A DNA stretch of 64,000 bases from positions 11,408,001 to 11,472,000 of the forward strand of contig NZ_CP022098.1 in assembly GCF_002305875.1 (NCBI RefSeq), read 5' to 3'. The first letter of the stretch is position 1; every line of letters begins with the position of its first letter. The notes under the pieces are model-generated. The model saw nothing but the letters and a program-made list of their open reading frames with translations. It had not been told where the DNA came from and made no database searches. The DNA comes from Cystobacter fuscus. Lineage in GTDB: Bacteria; Myxococcota; Myxococcia; Myxococcales; Myxococcaceae. The translations under genes were made by a program, and so were the position numbers. Of the stretch, positions 32,296-41,978 are shown piece after piece.

Positions 32296-34452
32296 TCACC
32301 TGTATATCTCGATGTAATCCAGCTCCGTGAACTGGGCCCCCTTCGTGAAGCGGATCGTGTTGGTGCCCGCGTTGAGGTTCACGGTGGTGGTGGCCGCCGT
32401 CCAGACATCGACGCCGTTGTTGGCATAGCTCTGGCTGAAGGGAGCGCCGCCATTGACCGAGATGTTGTGGCTGCTGGCTCCCCAGCCATTGCTGTAGAGC
32501 GTGCGCAGGGTATAGGTGCCCGAGCTGGGGACATTGACCCGGAACTCCACGAAGCTGTCCGCGTAGTCGATGTACCCGGCCTTCTGCCCGTTCGACGCGC
32601 TGGCCTGGGAGGCGATCGCGGCGTGGAAGATCGTCGCGTTCTCGGCCTCGTAGCGGGGCAGTTCGAGGTAGTCCAGCTCGGTGAAGTTGCTGCCCTTCGT
32701 GAAGGTGAGCGTGTTGTTCCCCGCGTTCAGGGGCACCTGCAGCGTCAGCGAGTTCCAGACATCCACCCCGTCGTTGGCATAGTTCACGCTGAAGGGCGCT
32801 CCCCCGTTGACCGAGACATCGTGGCTGCTGGCCCCCCAGCCATTGGCATAGCGCACGGTGACCGCGTGCGTGCCGGCCTTGGGAACGTTGACGGTGAAGC
32901 GCACCGCGCTGTCCGCGTAGTCGATGTACCCGGCCTTCTGCCCGTTCGACGCGCTCGCGATGCTGGCGACACGGGCATTCGTCAACTGCGCGTGCTCGGC
33001 CTCGTACCGGGTGGCATCGGTCGCGCTGGCGCTGATGTCGACCCGATCGATCGTGAGGTAGTAGCCACTGGAGGCGCCATTCTTGGTCCCGGTGACGCGG
33101 AGCTTGAGCGTGTGCGGACCGGCGCTGAGCACCGGGCTGACGTACATGACCTGATGGCCCTGGCGCGGTGACTGGTAGAAGTCCACGAGCGTCTCCGCCC
33201 CCCCATCGATCGAGACCGCCCCGATGCCGTGCGAGGGGTCCTTCGCGCCATAAAGGACGATCCGCGTGCCGTTGAAGCGCACCTGCACGGAGGCGTTGGC
33301 GGTGTTGGAGTAGTGATCATCTCCCTGGTAGCAGCCGACCCCGCAGGAAGGCCCGTAGCTCCAGCTCCCGGTGTACTCGAACTGCTGGAGGCCCGTGCCG
33401 GTGGCGTTGTCGTTCAGCGTGATGGGGCTGGGCCCGTTGTCACCCGAGGGTTTGGTCAGCGTGGCTCCGAGGGACACCGGGCTGCCGAAGTTCGGCGTCC
33501 CATCGGCATTCCAGGTGATGCGCTGCGCTCGGGTCGTGCGGCCGTTGTACGTGAACTCGGTGGTGGTCTTCGCGTGATAGATGATCCAGTCCTCGGTCCC
33601 ATCGGGCGACTTGAAGAACCCATGGTGCCCGGGCCCGAAGGCCCCGTTGGCATCGTTGCGTTGGAACACCGGGTTGGCCGTCTGTGTCCAGGAGGCGGGG
33701 TTCATCACGTTGCTGCTCTCGTTGGCGGTGAGCATGCCAAGCCTGTAGTCCGGCTTGCCCGTGTCGCAAGCGGAGTAGGTCAGGAAGATCCGACCGTTGC
33801 GCTGGAGCACCACCGGGCCTTCACGCACCTCGGTGCATCCAAAGCCCGACGCGGGGAGGTTGACCCGGGCGCCGCTGATGGTCCACGGGTTGCTCATCGG
33901 CGCGATGTAGAGCAGGTGCCCCGGGTGCCCGGCCCAGAGGAAGTACAGCGAGCCGTCGCTCTTGCGCAGGATGCTGCCGTCGATGGCGTAGTACTGGTTG
34001 TTGGGATCGGTCGCGAGCCGGCCCTTGTCCGTGTAGGGGCCCAGCGGATCCGTGCCGCTGCTTTCCAAGACGTACATGCGGTGGTTGACGTCGGTCCCGT
34101 CGTCCTTGGTGTAGTAGAGGTACCAGCGCGGGCCGTTCGGGCCGTCAAGCAGGTGGAACTCGGATGCCCAGACGTTGCAGCAGCCGGTCCACACGGTCGT
34201 CGGCGTGGCTGTCAGCAGGCCCGAGATCGACGCCGCCTTCCAGATCTTGATCGAACTCCCCTGGGTGGTGGCCAGGTAGTAGGAGCCGTTGTAGTACTGC
34301 ATCCACGGGTCCGCGCTGGTGTTCAGCGGGTTGACGAACGTCCCCGATGCGTGGGCACGCGGCGCGATGAGCACGAAGAGGCCGCACACCATCACGCGCA
34401 GCAGCGCAGCGGCCTTCCATGGGGTGGCTTGGGGGGGCGGGGAGAGCAGCAC
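32296..34452 (-). CDS. GH43 family glycoside hydrolase with two CBM6/35-like modules
   Basis: 718 aa from GTG 34452, chosen for AGGAG seven nt upstream and the signal peptide that begins there (LLRVMVCGLFVLIAPRAHA). The five-blade GH43 domain covers roughly residues 35-330: base Asp in TSADPWMQYYNGSYY, pKa-modulating Asp in YYAIDGSIL, acid Glu in CTEVREGPVVL. A beta-sandwich linker domain follows, then two similar carbohydrate-binding modules, both with GYIDYADS, NGWGASSH, SVNGGAPFS and FTELDYLE/FTELDYIE. Likely an arabinofuranosidase or xylosidase for plant polysaccharide. An ACGTATACGT palindrome at 34493-34502 just upstream of the start might be an operator. Confidence 0.9.
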   Translation of the reverse strand: MLLSPPPQATPWKAAALLRVMVCGLFVLIAPRAHASGTFVNPLNTSADPWMQYYNGSYYLATTQGSSIKIWKAASISGLLTATPTTVWTGCCNVWASEFHLLDGPNGPRWYLYYTKDDGTDVNHRMYVLESSGTDPLGPYTDKGRLATDPNNQYYAIDGSILRKSDGSLYFLWAGHPGHLLYIAPMSNPWTISGARVNLPASGFGCTEVREGPVVLQRNGRIFLTYSACDTGKPDYRLGMLTANESSNVMNPASWTQTANPVFQRNDANGAFGPGHHGFFKSPDGTEDWIIYHAKTTTEFTYNGRTTRAQRITWNADGTPNFGSPVSLGATLTKPSGDNGPSPITLNDNATGTGLQQFEYTGSWSYGPSCGVGCYQGDDHYSNTANASVQVRFNGTRIVLYGAKDPSHGIGAVSIDGGAETLVDFYQSPRQGHQVMYVSPVLSAGPHTLKLRVTGTKNGASSGYYLTIDRVDISASATDATRYEAEHAQLTNARVASIASASNGQKAGYIDYADSAVRFTVNVPKAGTHAVTVRYANGWGASSHDVSVNGGAPFSVNYANDGVDVWNSLTLQVPLNAGNNTLTFTKGSNFTELDYLELPRYEAENATIFHAAIASQASASNGQKAGYIDYADSFVEFRVNVPSSGTYTLRTLYSNGWGASSHNISVNGGAPFSQSYANNGVDVWTAATTTVNLNAGTNTIRFTKGAQFTELDYIEIYR

Positions 34453-34590
34453 GAGAGTTCTCCTGGAGGAGCGCCCATCGAAGGCGCCCGAAACGTATAC
34501 GTATGGGAAGGACAGGCGCCCTGTTGGGGTGGCGATACGGACACCGCCGCGTGGCACCACACCGTGGGTGCCACGGGGCGGTGAAGCCCA

Positions 34591-36021
34591 TTAGAAGCGG
34601 GGACGCGAGCCCACCGAGGGAGCCGCGGGCATGGACGGCCAGCCGCCGCTCCAGATGATGTTGTCCACGAGCATCACGCGCGACGTGTGGCCCTGGTTCC
34701 ACGCGTGATAGACCATGGCCGAGCCACCCGCGGGCGTGGTCACCACCGAGCCGTGTCCGGGGCCCTCCCATCCCGGCACCGTCTTGAGAATGGGGGCGCC
34801 GAGCTTCGTGTAGGGGCCCAGGGGGCTCGTCGCGCGCGCCACGCCAATGGCATACGTGCCGTTGTAGTAGGCGTTGCCGCTGTAGAAGAGGTAGTAATAG
34901 CCGTCGCGCGTCACCACCCACGGTGCCTCGACGACGCCGCCCTCCCACGACAGGTCATTGGTGATGAGTTGCACGCGGCTGCCCACGAGCGACAGGCCAT
35001 CCGCCGAGAGCTGCTGGCCGTAGATGGGCGTCTTCTTGCCCACCGCGTTCCCATCCGCCTTCCACACGAGGTAGGGCGTGCCATTGCTGGCCTTCATGAC
35101 CGTGGCGTCGATCATCCCCATGCTCGTGTCGTTGATGAGCGGGCGGCCCAGGTCGGTGTAGGGGCCGAGGGGGTTGGTCGCCGTGGCGGCGCCGATCGAC
35201 AGCGCGCCATTGGTGTGGCGCGCGGTGAAGTAGGCGATGTAGCGCGAGCCCACCTTGTGGATCTCCGGCGCCCAGAAGTCTCCCGTGGCCCACGTGGGTT
35301 TGGTCGTGGACGAGAAGATGGAGCCCGCGGACGTCCACGTCACGAGGTCCGTCGAGGTGCGCAGCGCATAGTTTCCGCCCGTACAGGCGGCGATGTACCG
35401 GTTGCCGTCCTGGAGGACGCCCGGGTCCGGACAGCTGCTGTCCACCACCGGGTTCTGGTAGAGGCCGCCACAGCCCGAGTACATGAACGACATGCCGCAC
35501 GCGTTCGAGCCCGTGAAGAAGGGCTTCCAGCCATTGGAGAGCACCGCGTAGGAGTTGGGGCTCTGGTTGGTGCACGACCGGTCCCAGAACACCCGCCCGC
35601 CCACGTTGTCATACTGGTTCGAGCCGGAGTGGATCCACGACGCGTCGTAGGTGATGCGCGTGGTGCACGCGGACGCGCCCGCGCACGTCGTGTCGAAGGC
35701 CATCACGCACGCGTTCTTGCCGGTGAAGTACGGCTTCCAGCCATTGGAGAGCACCGCATAGGAATTGCTGCCCTCGTTGACGCAGGTGCCATCCCACGTC
35801 ACCGGCCCATCCACCGTGTCCACCATGCTCGTGCGGCCCGGGTGGATCCACGTGTCGCCGTAGGTGATGCGGGTCGTACACTCCGCGAGCTCCGCGGGGG
35901 CGGAGGTGACCGCCTCTTGCACCGTCCCCTCCTCGCCCTCACCGTTTCCACAGCCCGGCACCACCGCCATCGTCGCCCCCACCAGCGTGAGGGATGCAGC
36001 CCACTTATTATAGGTTTTCAT
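34591..36021 (-). CDS. GH43 family glycoside hydrolase lipoprotein
   Basis: 476 aa from ATG 36021. Lipoprotein signal with lipobox VPGC. Residues 45-175 hold two copies of a 65-residue Cys-bounded module (CTTRITYGDTWIHPG, NSYAVLSNGWKP, F/YFTG.NAC), possibly carbohydrate binding. The GH43 domain then shows SSCPDPGVLQDGNRYIA, TGDFWAPEIHKVGSRY, GMIDATVMKA and GGVVEAPWVV, with Asp, Asp and Glu in the expected order. No clear ribosome binding site; the 5' region is AT-rich with TATATA about 10 nt before the start, so a leaderless or weakly initiated message is possible. It precedes the other GH43 gene on the same strand by 138 bp. Confidence 0.88.
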   Translation of the reverse strand: MKTYNKWAASLTLVGATMAVVPGCGNGEGEEGTVQEAVTSAPAELAECTTRITYGDTWIHPGRTSMVDTVDGPVTWDGTCVNEGSNSYAVLSNGWKPYFTGKNACVMAFDTTCAGASACTTRITYDASWIHSGSNQYDNVGGRVFWDRSCTNQSPNSYAVLSNGWKPFFTGSNACGMSFMYSGCGGLYQNPVVDSSCPDPGVLQDGNRYIAACTGGNYALRTSTDLVTWTSAGSIFSSTTKPTWATGDFWAPEIHKVGSRYIAYFTARHTNGALSIGAATATNPLGPYTDLGRPLINDTSMGMIDATVMKASNGTPYLVWKADGNAVGKKTPIYGQQLSADGLSLVGSRVQLITNDLSWEGGVVEAPWVVTRDGYYYLFYSGNAYYNGTYAIGVARATSPLGPYTKLGAPILKTVPGWEGPGHGSVVTTPAGGSAMVYHAWNQGHTSRVMLVDNIIWSGGWPSMPAAPSVGSRPRF

Positions 36022-36335
36022 GAGAAATGGCTATATACCTGAATTACATGAATAGAACAGGATGAAAGGCGCGAGGGCAGCAAGAACCCGCCCCAGCTCG
36101 CCAAGGACCTGGACCTGGTGCGGAGCCGGCTGGTGCGCTGACTGGCGCCGAGCGGGAAGAGCTGGTGGGGCTGCGTAAGGAGAATCGCCAGCTGCAGATG
36201 GAGCGCGACTTGTCATACTGACATGTCAGGACCCGCGGCCCAAGGGGGCCCCGGGGGGGCGGGTGAATCCGCGGCGGTGGGGCGCTAGAGTGAGGCCCGC
36301 CGTCTCTTTCTCAACCCCACGCAGGTCCCAGGACA
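36022..36335 (+). pseudogene. IS3-family OrfA remnant in intergenic space
   Basis: 36082-36221 reads KNPPQLAKDLDLVRSRLVR, a stop at 36139-36141, and in the next frame LTGAEREELVGLRKENRQLQ then MERD, followed by a stop at 36219-36221. This is the helix-turn-helix end and leucine-zipper of an IS3-type OrfA, with a frameshift and no OrfB. A TGACATGTCA palindrome follows at 36219-36228. The rest of the 314 bp holds no gene. Confidence 0.7.
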
Positions 36336-37994
36336 ATGTTGATTCCCCGTTTCGCGGAAACCTCCGAACTCAACAACGCCTTGCTCGTTGGCTCCGCCGT
36401 GCTGTTCTCGCTGCTCGCCATCTGGAGCGTGCTCGTCACGTCCAGCTTCCTGCTCCACCAGGGCCTCCGGGCGAGCGGTATCCATACCCTGGCCTCCTTG
36501 TCCGAGGGTCTCTACAAGCGGGGACGGGTGCTCGCCGCCCTGCTCTCCGTTCCGGTCGTTCTCCTGGGCATCTCCCTGCTCGGCTACGCGGTCTGGAGTG
36601 GCACCGATCTGCAGCCCTGGTTCGACCGGACCCTGCAGGAGATCACTCCGGAGATGCTCAAGGCGCTGGGCCGCGGCTTGGGTCTGGCCGTGCTCATGGT
36701 CATCGGATTCTACGCGCTGCAGCGCAGCGGCCGGCGTCTGGTGGCCCGGGTCGAGCGGACGCTCGTCGAGCGCCCCCTGCCCGACGCCCAGCGCATCCAC
36801 GTGGAGAAGTTGCTGCCCATCCTCCCCTCGGTCGTCAACCTCGCGCTGGCCTACACCGTGGTGCGCCTGGCGCTCTCGGCCATGGAGCTGCCCGAGGGGC
36901 TCGAGTGGCTCATCTCCACCACGCTCTACATCCTGCTGCTCGTCACCGGCTCGCGGGCGCTCGTGTTCCTGCTCTACTTCCTGTCCGAGCGCGTGGTGGC
37001 CTCCTGGGAGGAGAAGAGCCGGGGCACGCCGCTCGAGGAGTATTATGGAGCCCTGCGCCGGCTGCTGCCGGTGGGCCAGAAGAGCCTCGAGGCCATCACC
37101 TACATCTCCGTGGCGACCCTCATCGTCCACAGGTTCCAGGCGCTCGAGCCCATCGCGCCCTATGGGCCCATCCTCATCCGCGTCGTCTCGATGTTCTTCG
37201 CCGCCAGCGTGCTCGTCGAGCTCAGCCGCGTCATGGTCACCCGGGTGCTGGCCTCCTTCACCTCGGGCGCCGATGACGTGCAGCGCCGCCGCCAGACGTT
37301 CGTCAACCTGCTGCAGAGCATCATCAAGTACGCCATCTACTTCTGCGTCTGCATGATGGTGCTCAGCGACCTGGGCGTGGATCCCACGCCCATCCTCGCG
37401 GGCGCCGGCATCGTGGGCCTCACGGTGGGCCTGGGCTCCCAGACCATCGTGACGGATCTCATCAACGGCATCTTCCTGCTGTTCGAGGATCAGATCCTCA
37501 ACGGTGACTACATCCGCATCGGCGACACCGAGGGCGTGGTGGAGGAGATCACCCCCCGCGTCACGCGCATCCGGGATCGCTTCGGGCGCCTGCACATCAT
37601 GCGCAACGGAGAGATCAAGAACGTCATCAACTACAGCCGCGGCTGGACGCTGGCCGTGGTGGAGATGAACGTCGCGTACGAGTCGGACCTGCGCAAGGCG
37701 CTTCACGTCATCGGCGAGGCCAGCGCCCGGTTGCCGGAACTGCTGCCCGGCAAGGCCGTCGAGACGCCCAAGGTCATGGGCATCGAGGCCATCGACGAGA
37801 GCTGCCTGCGGGTGCGCATCGAGACGAAGGTGTCGCCCGGGTGCCACTACGAGGTGAAGCGCATGCTGCACCTGCTGTTGGTGGAGAGCTTCAACGCCAA
37901 CCACCTGGAGATTCCCTACCCCAAGTCCGTCGAGCTCTCGCCGGAGGAGGCCGCTCCGCCCCAGCCCAAGCAGGAGAAGCAGGAAGCGGCGTGA
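36336..37994 (+). CDS. MscS-family mechanosensitive ion channel
   Basis: 552 aa from ATG 36336. Six or more hydrophobic helices precede the conserved MscS core: pore helix ILAGAGIVGLTVGLGSQTIV and FINGIF-like segment TDLINGIFLLFEDQIL. The beta domain has YIRIGDTEGVVEEITPRVT and LHIMRNGEIKNVINYSR. The C-terminal cytoplasmic domain ends with a Lys/Glu/Pro tail. The extra N-terminal helices resemble YnaI/YbdG-type channels. It releases solutes during osmotic downshift. It stands alone and is followed by a strong hairpin terminator. Confidence 0.92.
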   Translation: MLIPRFAETSELNNALLVGSAVLFSLLAIWSVLVTSSFLLHQGLRASGIHTLASLSEGLYKRGRVLAALLSVPVVLLGISLLGYAVWSGTDLQPWFDRTLQEITPEMLKALGRGLGLAVLMVIGFYALQRSGRRLVARVERTLVERPLPDAQRIHVEKLLPILPSVVNLALAYTVVRLALSAMELPEGLEWLISTTLYILLLVTGSRALVFLLYFLSERVVASWEEKSRGTPLEEYYGALRRLLPVGQKSLEAITYISVATLIVHRFQALEPIAPYGPILIRVVSMFFAASVLVELSRVMVTRVLASFTSGADDVQRRRQTFVNLLQSIIKYAIYFCVCMMVLSDLGVDPTPILAGAGIVGLTVGLGSQTIVTDLINGIFLLFEDQILNGDYIRIGDTEGVVEEITPRVTRIRDRFGRLHIMRNGEIKNVINYSRGWTLAVVEMNVAYESDLRKALHVIGEASARLPELLPGKAVETPKVMGIEAIDESCLRVRIETKVSPGCHYEVKRMLHLLLVESFNANHLEIPYPKSVELSPEEAAPPQPKQEKQEAA

Positions 37995-37995
37995 G

Positions 37996-38017
37996 ACGGG
38001 GGGCCGCCGCCCCCCGT
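37996..38017 (+). terminator. GC hairpin terminator
   Basis: ACGGGGGG, loop CCGCCG, CCCCCCGT: an 8-bp perfect stem starting 2 nt after the MscS stop codon. No long U-run follows, which is usual in very GC-rich genomes. It probably also acts on the convergent kinase transcript. Confidence 0.6.
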
Positions 38018-38084
38018 TGCCCGAAGGCGCTCATGGTCGATTCGGGAGTTTTCTTTCATGGACGCGCCAGGGACCGAGCGCGCC

Positions 38085-39713
38085 TCAGCGTCGGTTCACA
38101 TGGGGCGCGGGCAGCGCCTCGGCCGCCTCGGTCAGGGCCAGGTCGGGCGTGAGTTGCAGGGGCTGCACGGGCGTGGCGTTCTGCGTGGTGGCCTCGCGCA
38201 GGGCGTCGATCAACTGCCGCTGACCATGGACATACGGAGCCTCGGCGCCCGGGAGCGCCAGGAACTGCCGCCCCAGCACCTCCGCCGAGCGCGTACGCTG
38301 CGCCAGATCCCTGCGCAGCAGGCCCGCGATGATGGCGTCCAGGGCGGGCGAGATGTCCGGCACGAGGTGCGAGGGCGGAGGCACGTCCTGCTGGGTGGAG
38401 GCGATCATCAGCTCGGCGTCGTTCTGTCCGTGAAGGGCGGGCTGGCCGGTGAGGGCCTCGTACAAGGTGAGGCCCAGGGCGAAGAGGTCCGCGCGGCCAT
38501 CCAGCGCCAGGCCGTGGGCCTGCTCGGGTGCCATGTAGCCCGCCTTGCCGCGCACCGTCTGGGCCCGGGTGAGGGCGAGCTGCTTGGCCGCGCGCGCGAC
38601 GCCGAAATCCGACAGCTTCACCTCGCCGATGCGCGACAGGAGGATGTTGGGGGGATTGAGGTCGCGGTGCACGAGGCCAAGCGGTTCGCCACGGCGGCCC
38701 GTGCGCCCATGCATGTACGCGAGCGCCAGGGCCATCTCCGCGCCGATGTAGGCCACCGCCGCCGGGGGCAGCCGCCGCACGCGCTGCAGGAGCGTGCTCA
38801 AGGGCAGACCATCCACGTACTCCAGGGCGAGGAAGACCGTGCCCTGGTGCCGGCCCAGGTCGAGCACCTGGACGATGTTGGGGTGGTTGAGCAGCGAGCC
38901 CAGCTCCGCCTCGCGCCGGAACAGGGCGAGGAACTCCTCGTTGTCCGCGTACGCGGGCAACACGCGCTTGATGGCCACCTGCTTCTCGAAGCCGCCCTCG
39001 GGGCTGTAGGTGGCACGGAACACCTCGGCCATTCCGCCCACGCCCAGCCGCTCGTGGAGGAAGTACTTGCCCATCACGTCCTTCTCCCGGATGGCGCGCA
39101 GCGCCTCGCCGGCCTTGTTCATGATGAGCGTGCCGAGCGTCGCCGTGAGCGGGCCATAGGAGAAGAGGAACACGCAGCGCAGGAACACCATGGGCAGCTC
39201 CAGGGTGTCCGGCGAGTCGGGGGGCAGCCGGGGCCAGGCCACCAACAGGTAGAGCAGCAGGTACTCCAGCGCCGCGAGCGCCGCGGCGAAGTACGCCAGG
39301 TTGCGGTTGGTGCGCAGCGCGCACACGACGATGAGCGTGCCCCAGGCATACGCCGGCGGCGTGGTGAGCGCGTACACGGCCCCGTTGAAGTACACGTCGG
39401 CGAGGAACACCACGGCCGGAATGGACACCGTGAGGGCACTGTCCACCCATTGCATCGCCGGGTGGAAGCCGCCCTGCTCCAGGGCGCGCAGCATGAGCGT
39501 GTAATAGAGGCTCAACGCGCCCGTCAGCGCCGCGAGGCACAGCGACAGCTTCCAGCCGATCGGCCCGGAGAGCAGCAGCGCCGCCACGCAACTGAACGAC
39601 ACCATGCCGCGCATGAAGCGGGCGATGGCCACCTCCCGGGGGACGACGTCCTGGGCCAGGTACTCCTGCAGCAACTGGGATGAGCGCGCGGCGCGCGGTG
39701 CGGCGGCTTGCAT
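38085..39713 (-). CDS. Ser/Thr protein kinase with N-terminal membrane domain
   Basis: 542 aa from ATG 39713. The first 185 residues contain about six hydrophobic helices (SFSCVAALLLSGPIGWKLSL, VSIPAVVFLADVYFNGAVY, LAYFAAALAALEYLLLYLLV). The kinase has Gly loop LGVGGMAEVFRA, Lys in VAIKRVLP, HRDLNPPNILL, SDFGVARA and GKAGYMAPEQ, all required residues present, so it should be active. The tail TEAAEALPAPHV matches the relic at 6344-6386. This topology (membrane sensor in front, kinase behind) is widespread in myxobacteria. Targets are unknown. It is convergent with mscS. Confidence 0.92.
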   Translation of the reverse strand: MQAAAPRAARSSQLLQEYLAQDVVPREVAIARFMRGMVSFSCVAALLLSGPIGWKLSLCLAALTGALSLYYTLMLRALEQGGFHPAMQWVDSALTVSIPAVVFLADVYFNGAVYALTTPPAYAWGTLIVVCALRTNRNLAYFAAALAALEYLLLYLLVAWPRLPPDSPDTLELPMVFLRCVFLFSYGPLTATLGTLIMNKAGEALRAIREKDVMGKYFLHERLGVGGMAEVFRATYSPEGGFEKQVAIKRVLPAYADNEEFLALFRREAELGSLLNHPNIVQVLDLGRHQGTVFLALEYVDGLPLSTLLQRVRRLPPAAVAYIGAEMALALAYMHGRTGRRGEPLGLVHRDLNPPNILLSRIGEVKLSDFGVARAAKQLALTRAQTVRGKAGYMAPEQAHGLALDGRADLFALGLTLYEALTGQPALHGQNDAELMIASTQQDVPPPSHLVPDISPALDAIIAGLLRRDLAQRTRSAEVLGRQFLALPGAEAPYVHGQRQLIDALREATTQNATPVQPLQLTPDLALTEAAEALPAPHVNRR

Positions 39714-40067
39714 GACGTCCACTCTAGCCGACCCGCCCGGAGCGCTCCGGAACCACCCGGCCGCGCCGCCTGCCCACACGGAGAGAGGCCCCCATCCACC
39801 GCCTTCCGCTATAACGGAGAGTCGTCTTGACAAACGGACATGTGCCGGGCACGTTAGGCCCATCAATGTCCACCCCGTCCCGTCAGGAAGTCTGCTGTTG
39901 CTGTCGGTCCCGGCGGTGGGCGCTCGTCCGCCGTCAGCGTGGAGGCTGACGGAGGCGAGCAAGGAAGAGCCCACGCCCGCGAGGGACGGTGGGCCTTCGA
40001 CTTTCATGGCTCTTGTCGGGCCTCGAATGCACCCGGGAACTCGCGGTCACCCGACCGAGGCCACCAC
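39714..40067 (+). promoter_or_regulatory. Divergent intergenic region, candidate promoter of the sulfate operon
   Basis: A consensus -35 TTGACA lies at 39827-39832, with weakly matching -10 sequence (CACGTTAG) 17-19 nt downstream. The remaining 220 bp leader before sbp has several GC hairpins but no riboswitch I can identify. A CysB-like or SAM-linked control cannot be read from it. Confidence 0.35.
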
Positions 40068-41114
40068 ATGAAGACTCATCATCCGCCCCTCACCGCGTCC
40101 CTGCTGACCGTGCTCCTGGCCGCCCTGTCCGTCTGGACGGGCTGCTCGAAGCCGGGCGCCGCGTCGTCCGACGCCCCCACCCTGCTCAACGTCTCGTACG
40201 ATCCCACGCGCGAGCTGTACGCGGACATCAACGCCGCCTTCACCAGGCAGTGGGAGGCGAAGACGGGGGCGAAGCCCACCATCAAGCAGTCCCATGGCGG
40301 CTCGGGCAAGCAGGCGCGCGCCGTCATCGATGGGCTGGACGCGGATGTCGTGACGCTCGCGCTCGCGTACGACATCGACATGCTGCACGACAAGGCGCAG
40401 CTGTTGCCAGCCGACTGGCAGTCGCGCCTGCCCGAGCACAGCGCGCCGTACACGTCCACCATCGTCTTCGTGGTGCGCAAGGGCAACCCCCAGGGCATCC
40501 ATGACTGGGAGGACCTGGTGCGCCCGGGCGTGTCCGTCATCACCCCCAATCCCAAGACGTCCGGGGGCGCGCGCTGGAACTACCTCGCCGCCTGGGGTCA
40601 TGCGCTGCGCAAGTCCGGCGGGGACGAGGCCCAGGCGCGTCAGTACATCACCGCCCTGTTCAAGAACGTGCCCGTGCTGGACTCGGGCGCGCGCGGCGCC
40701 ACCACCACCTTCGCCGAGCGCGGGCTCGGGGACGTGCTGATCGCCTGGGAGAACGAGGCCTACCTGCTCACCCAGGAGGTGGGCCCCGAGCGCTTCGAGA
40801 TCATCACCCCCACCGACAGCATCCTCGCCGAGCCGCCCGTGGCGATCGTGGACAAGAACGTGGACCGCAAGGGCACGCGCGCCCTGGCCGAGGCCTACCT
40901 GCGCTTCCTCTACACCGAGGAGGGACAGGAGATCGCCGCGAAGCACCACTACCGGCCGCGCTCGGCCCAGGCCGCCCAGAAGGCCGGCAAGAGCCTCGCT
41001 CCGGTGAAGCTCTTCACGCTCGAGGAAGTGGCGGGCGGCTGGAAGCAGGCGCAGAAGCAACACTTCGAGGACGGCGGCACGTTCGATCAACTCTACGTAC
41101 CCCAGGCCCAGTGA
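40068..41114 (+). CDS. sbp: Sulfate/thiosulfate-binding protein
   Basis: 348 aa from ATG 40068. The N-terminal signal has lipobox-like WTGC. The mature protein is a typical Sbp/Cys[65 protein letters not shown] and [21 protein letters not shown]. It captures sulfate in the periplasm and hands it to CysTWA. It is the first gene of a four-gene operon; its stop overlaps the GTG of cysT. Confidence 0.95.
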   Translation: MKTHHPPLTASLLTVLLAALSVWTGCSKPGAASSDAPTLLNVSYDPTRELYADINAAFTRQWEAKTGAKPTIKQSHGGSGKQARAVIDGLDADVVTLALAYDIDMLHDKAQLLPADWQSRLPEHSAPYTSTIVFVVRKGNPQGIHDWEDLVRPGVSVITPNPKTSGGARWNYLAAWGHALRKSGGDEAQARQYITALFKNVPVLDSGARGATTTFAERGLGDVLIAWENEAYLLTQEVGPERFEIITPTDSILAEPPVAIVDKNVDRKGTRALAEAYLRFLYTEEGQEIAAKHHYRPRSAQAAQKAGKSLAPVKLFTLEEVAGGWKQAQKQHFEDGGTFDQLYVPQAQ

Positions 41115-41962
41115 GCGCGCCCATGCAAGCCTCCGCGCGCCGCCGCGTCCTGCCGGGCTTTGGCCTGACGTTGGGCCTGAGCTGGTTCTACCTGGGCCTC
41201 ATCGTCCTCATTCCGCTGTCGGCCCTCTTCCTCAAGACGTTCAGCCTGACGTGGGAGCAGTTCTGGGCCACCGTGGCCTCGCCCCGCGTGCTCGCCGCCT
41301 ACCGGCTGAGCTTCGGCGCGGCCTTCTTCGCCGCGCTCGTCAACACCGTCTTCGGACTGCTCGTGGCGTGGGTGCTCGTGCGCTACCGCTTCCCGGGCCG
41401 CGCGCTCGTGGACGCGCTGGTGGACCTGCCCTTCGCCCTGCCCACCGCCGTGGCCGGGCTCACGCTCACCACGCTCTACTCGCACAACGGCTGGTACGGG
41501 CGCTACCTGGAGGCCTGGGGCATCAAGGTGGCCTTCACCCCGCTGGGCGTGGGCGTGGCCCTCACCTTCATCGGCCTGCCCTTCGTGGTGCGCACGGTGC
41601 AGCCCGTGCTCGAGGAGCTCGACGCGGACGTGGAGGAGGCGGCCGCCACGCTCGGCGCCTCGCCGTGGAGGACGTTCACGCACGTGCTGCTGCCGGCCGT
41701 CTTCCCCGCGCTGCTCAGCGGCTTCACGCTCGCCTTCGCCCGGGCCATCGGTGAGTACGGCTCGGTCGTCTTCATTTCCGGCAACATGCCCTTGAAGACG
41801 GAAATCGCGCCGCTACTCATCATCACCCGGCTGGAGCAGTACGACTACGCGGGCGCCACGGCCATCGCCGGGGTCATGCTCCTCGTGTCGTTCGCGCTGC
41901 TGCTGGTCGTCAACCTGCTCCAGCGCTGGAGCCATCGCCGGCTCGAGGCCCGGCCCGAGTAG
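41111..41962 (+). CDS. cysT: Sulfate ABC transporter permease CysT (CysU)
   Basis: 283 aa from GTG 41111, overlapping sbp by 4 nt. Six transmembrane helices and the EAA loop ([22 protein letters not shown]), with [25 protein letters not shown] typical of Cys[13 protein letters not shown] and [16 protein letters not shown] are also conserved. It forms the channel together with CysW. Confidence 0.95.
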   Translation: MSAPMQASARRRVLPGFGLTLGLSWFYLGLIVLIPLSALFLKTFSLTWEQFWATVASPRVLAAYRLSFGAAFFAALVNTVFGLLVAWVLVRYRFPGRALVDALVDLPFALPTAVAGLTLTTLYSHNGWYGRYLEAWGIKVAFTPLGVGVALTFIGLPFVVRTVQPVLEELDADVEEAAATLGASPWRTFTHVLLPAVFPALLSGFTLAFARAIGEYGSVVFISGNMPLKTEIAPLLIITRLEQYDYAGATAIAGVMLLVSFALLLVVNLLQRWSHRRLEARPE

Positions 41963-41978
41963 GAGGAGCGCCGCGCCC

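Noticed and set aside
39832-40067. SAM or SAH riboswitch upstream of sbp
   Set aside because: Several GC hairpins are present but no conserved core of a known aptamer could be matched.
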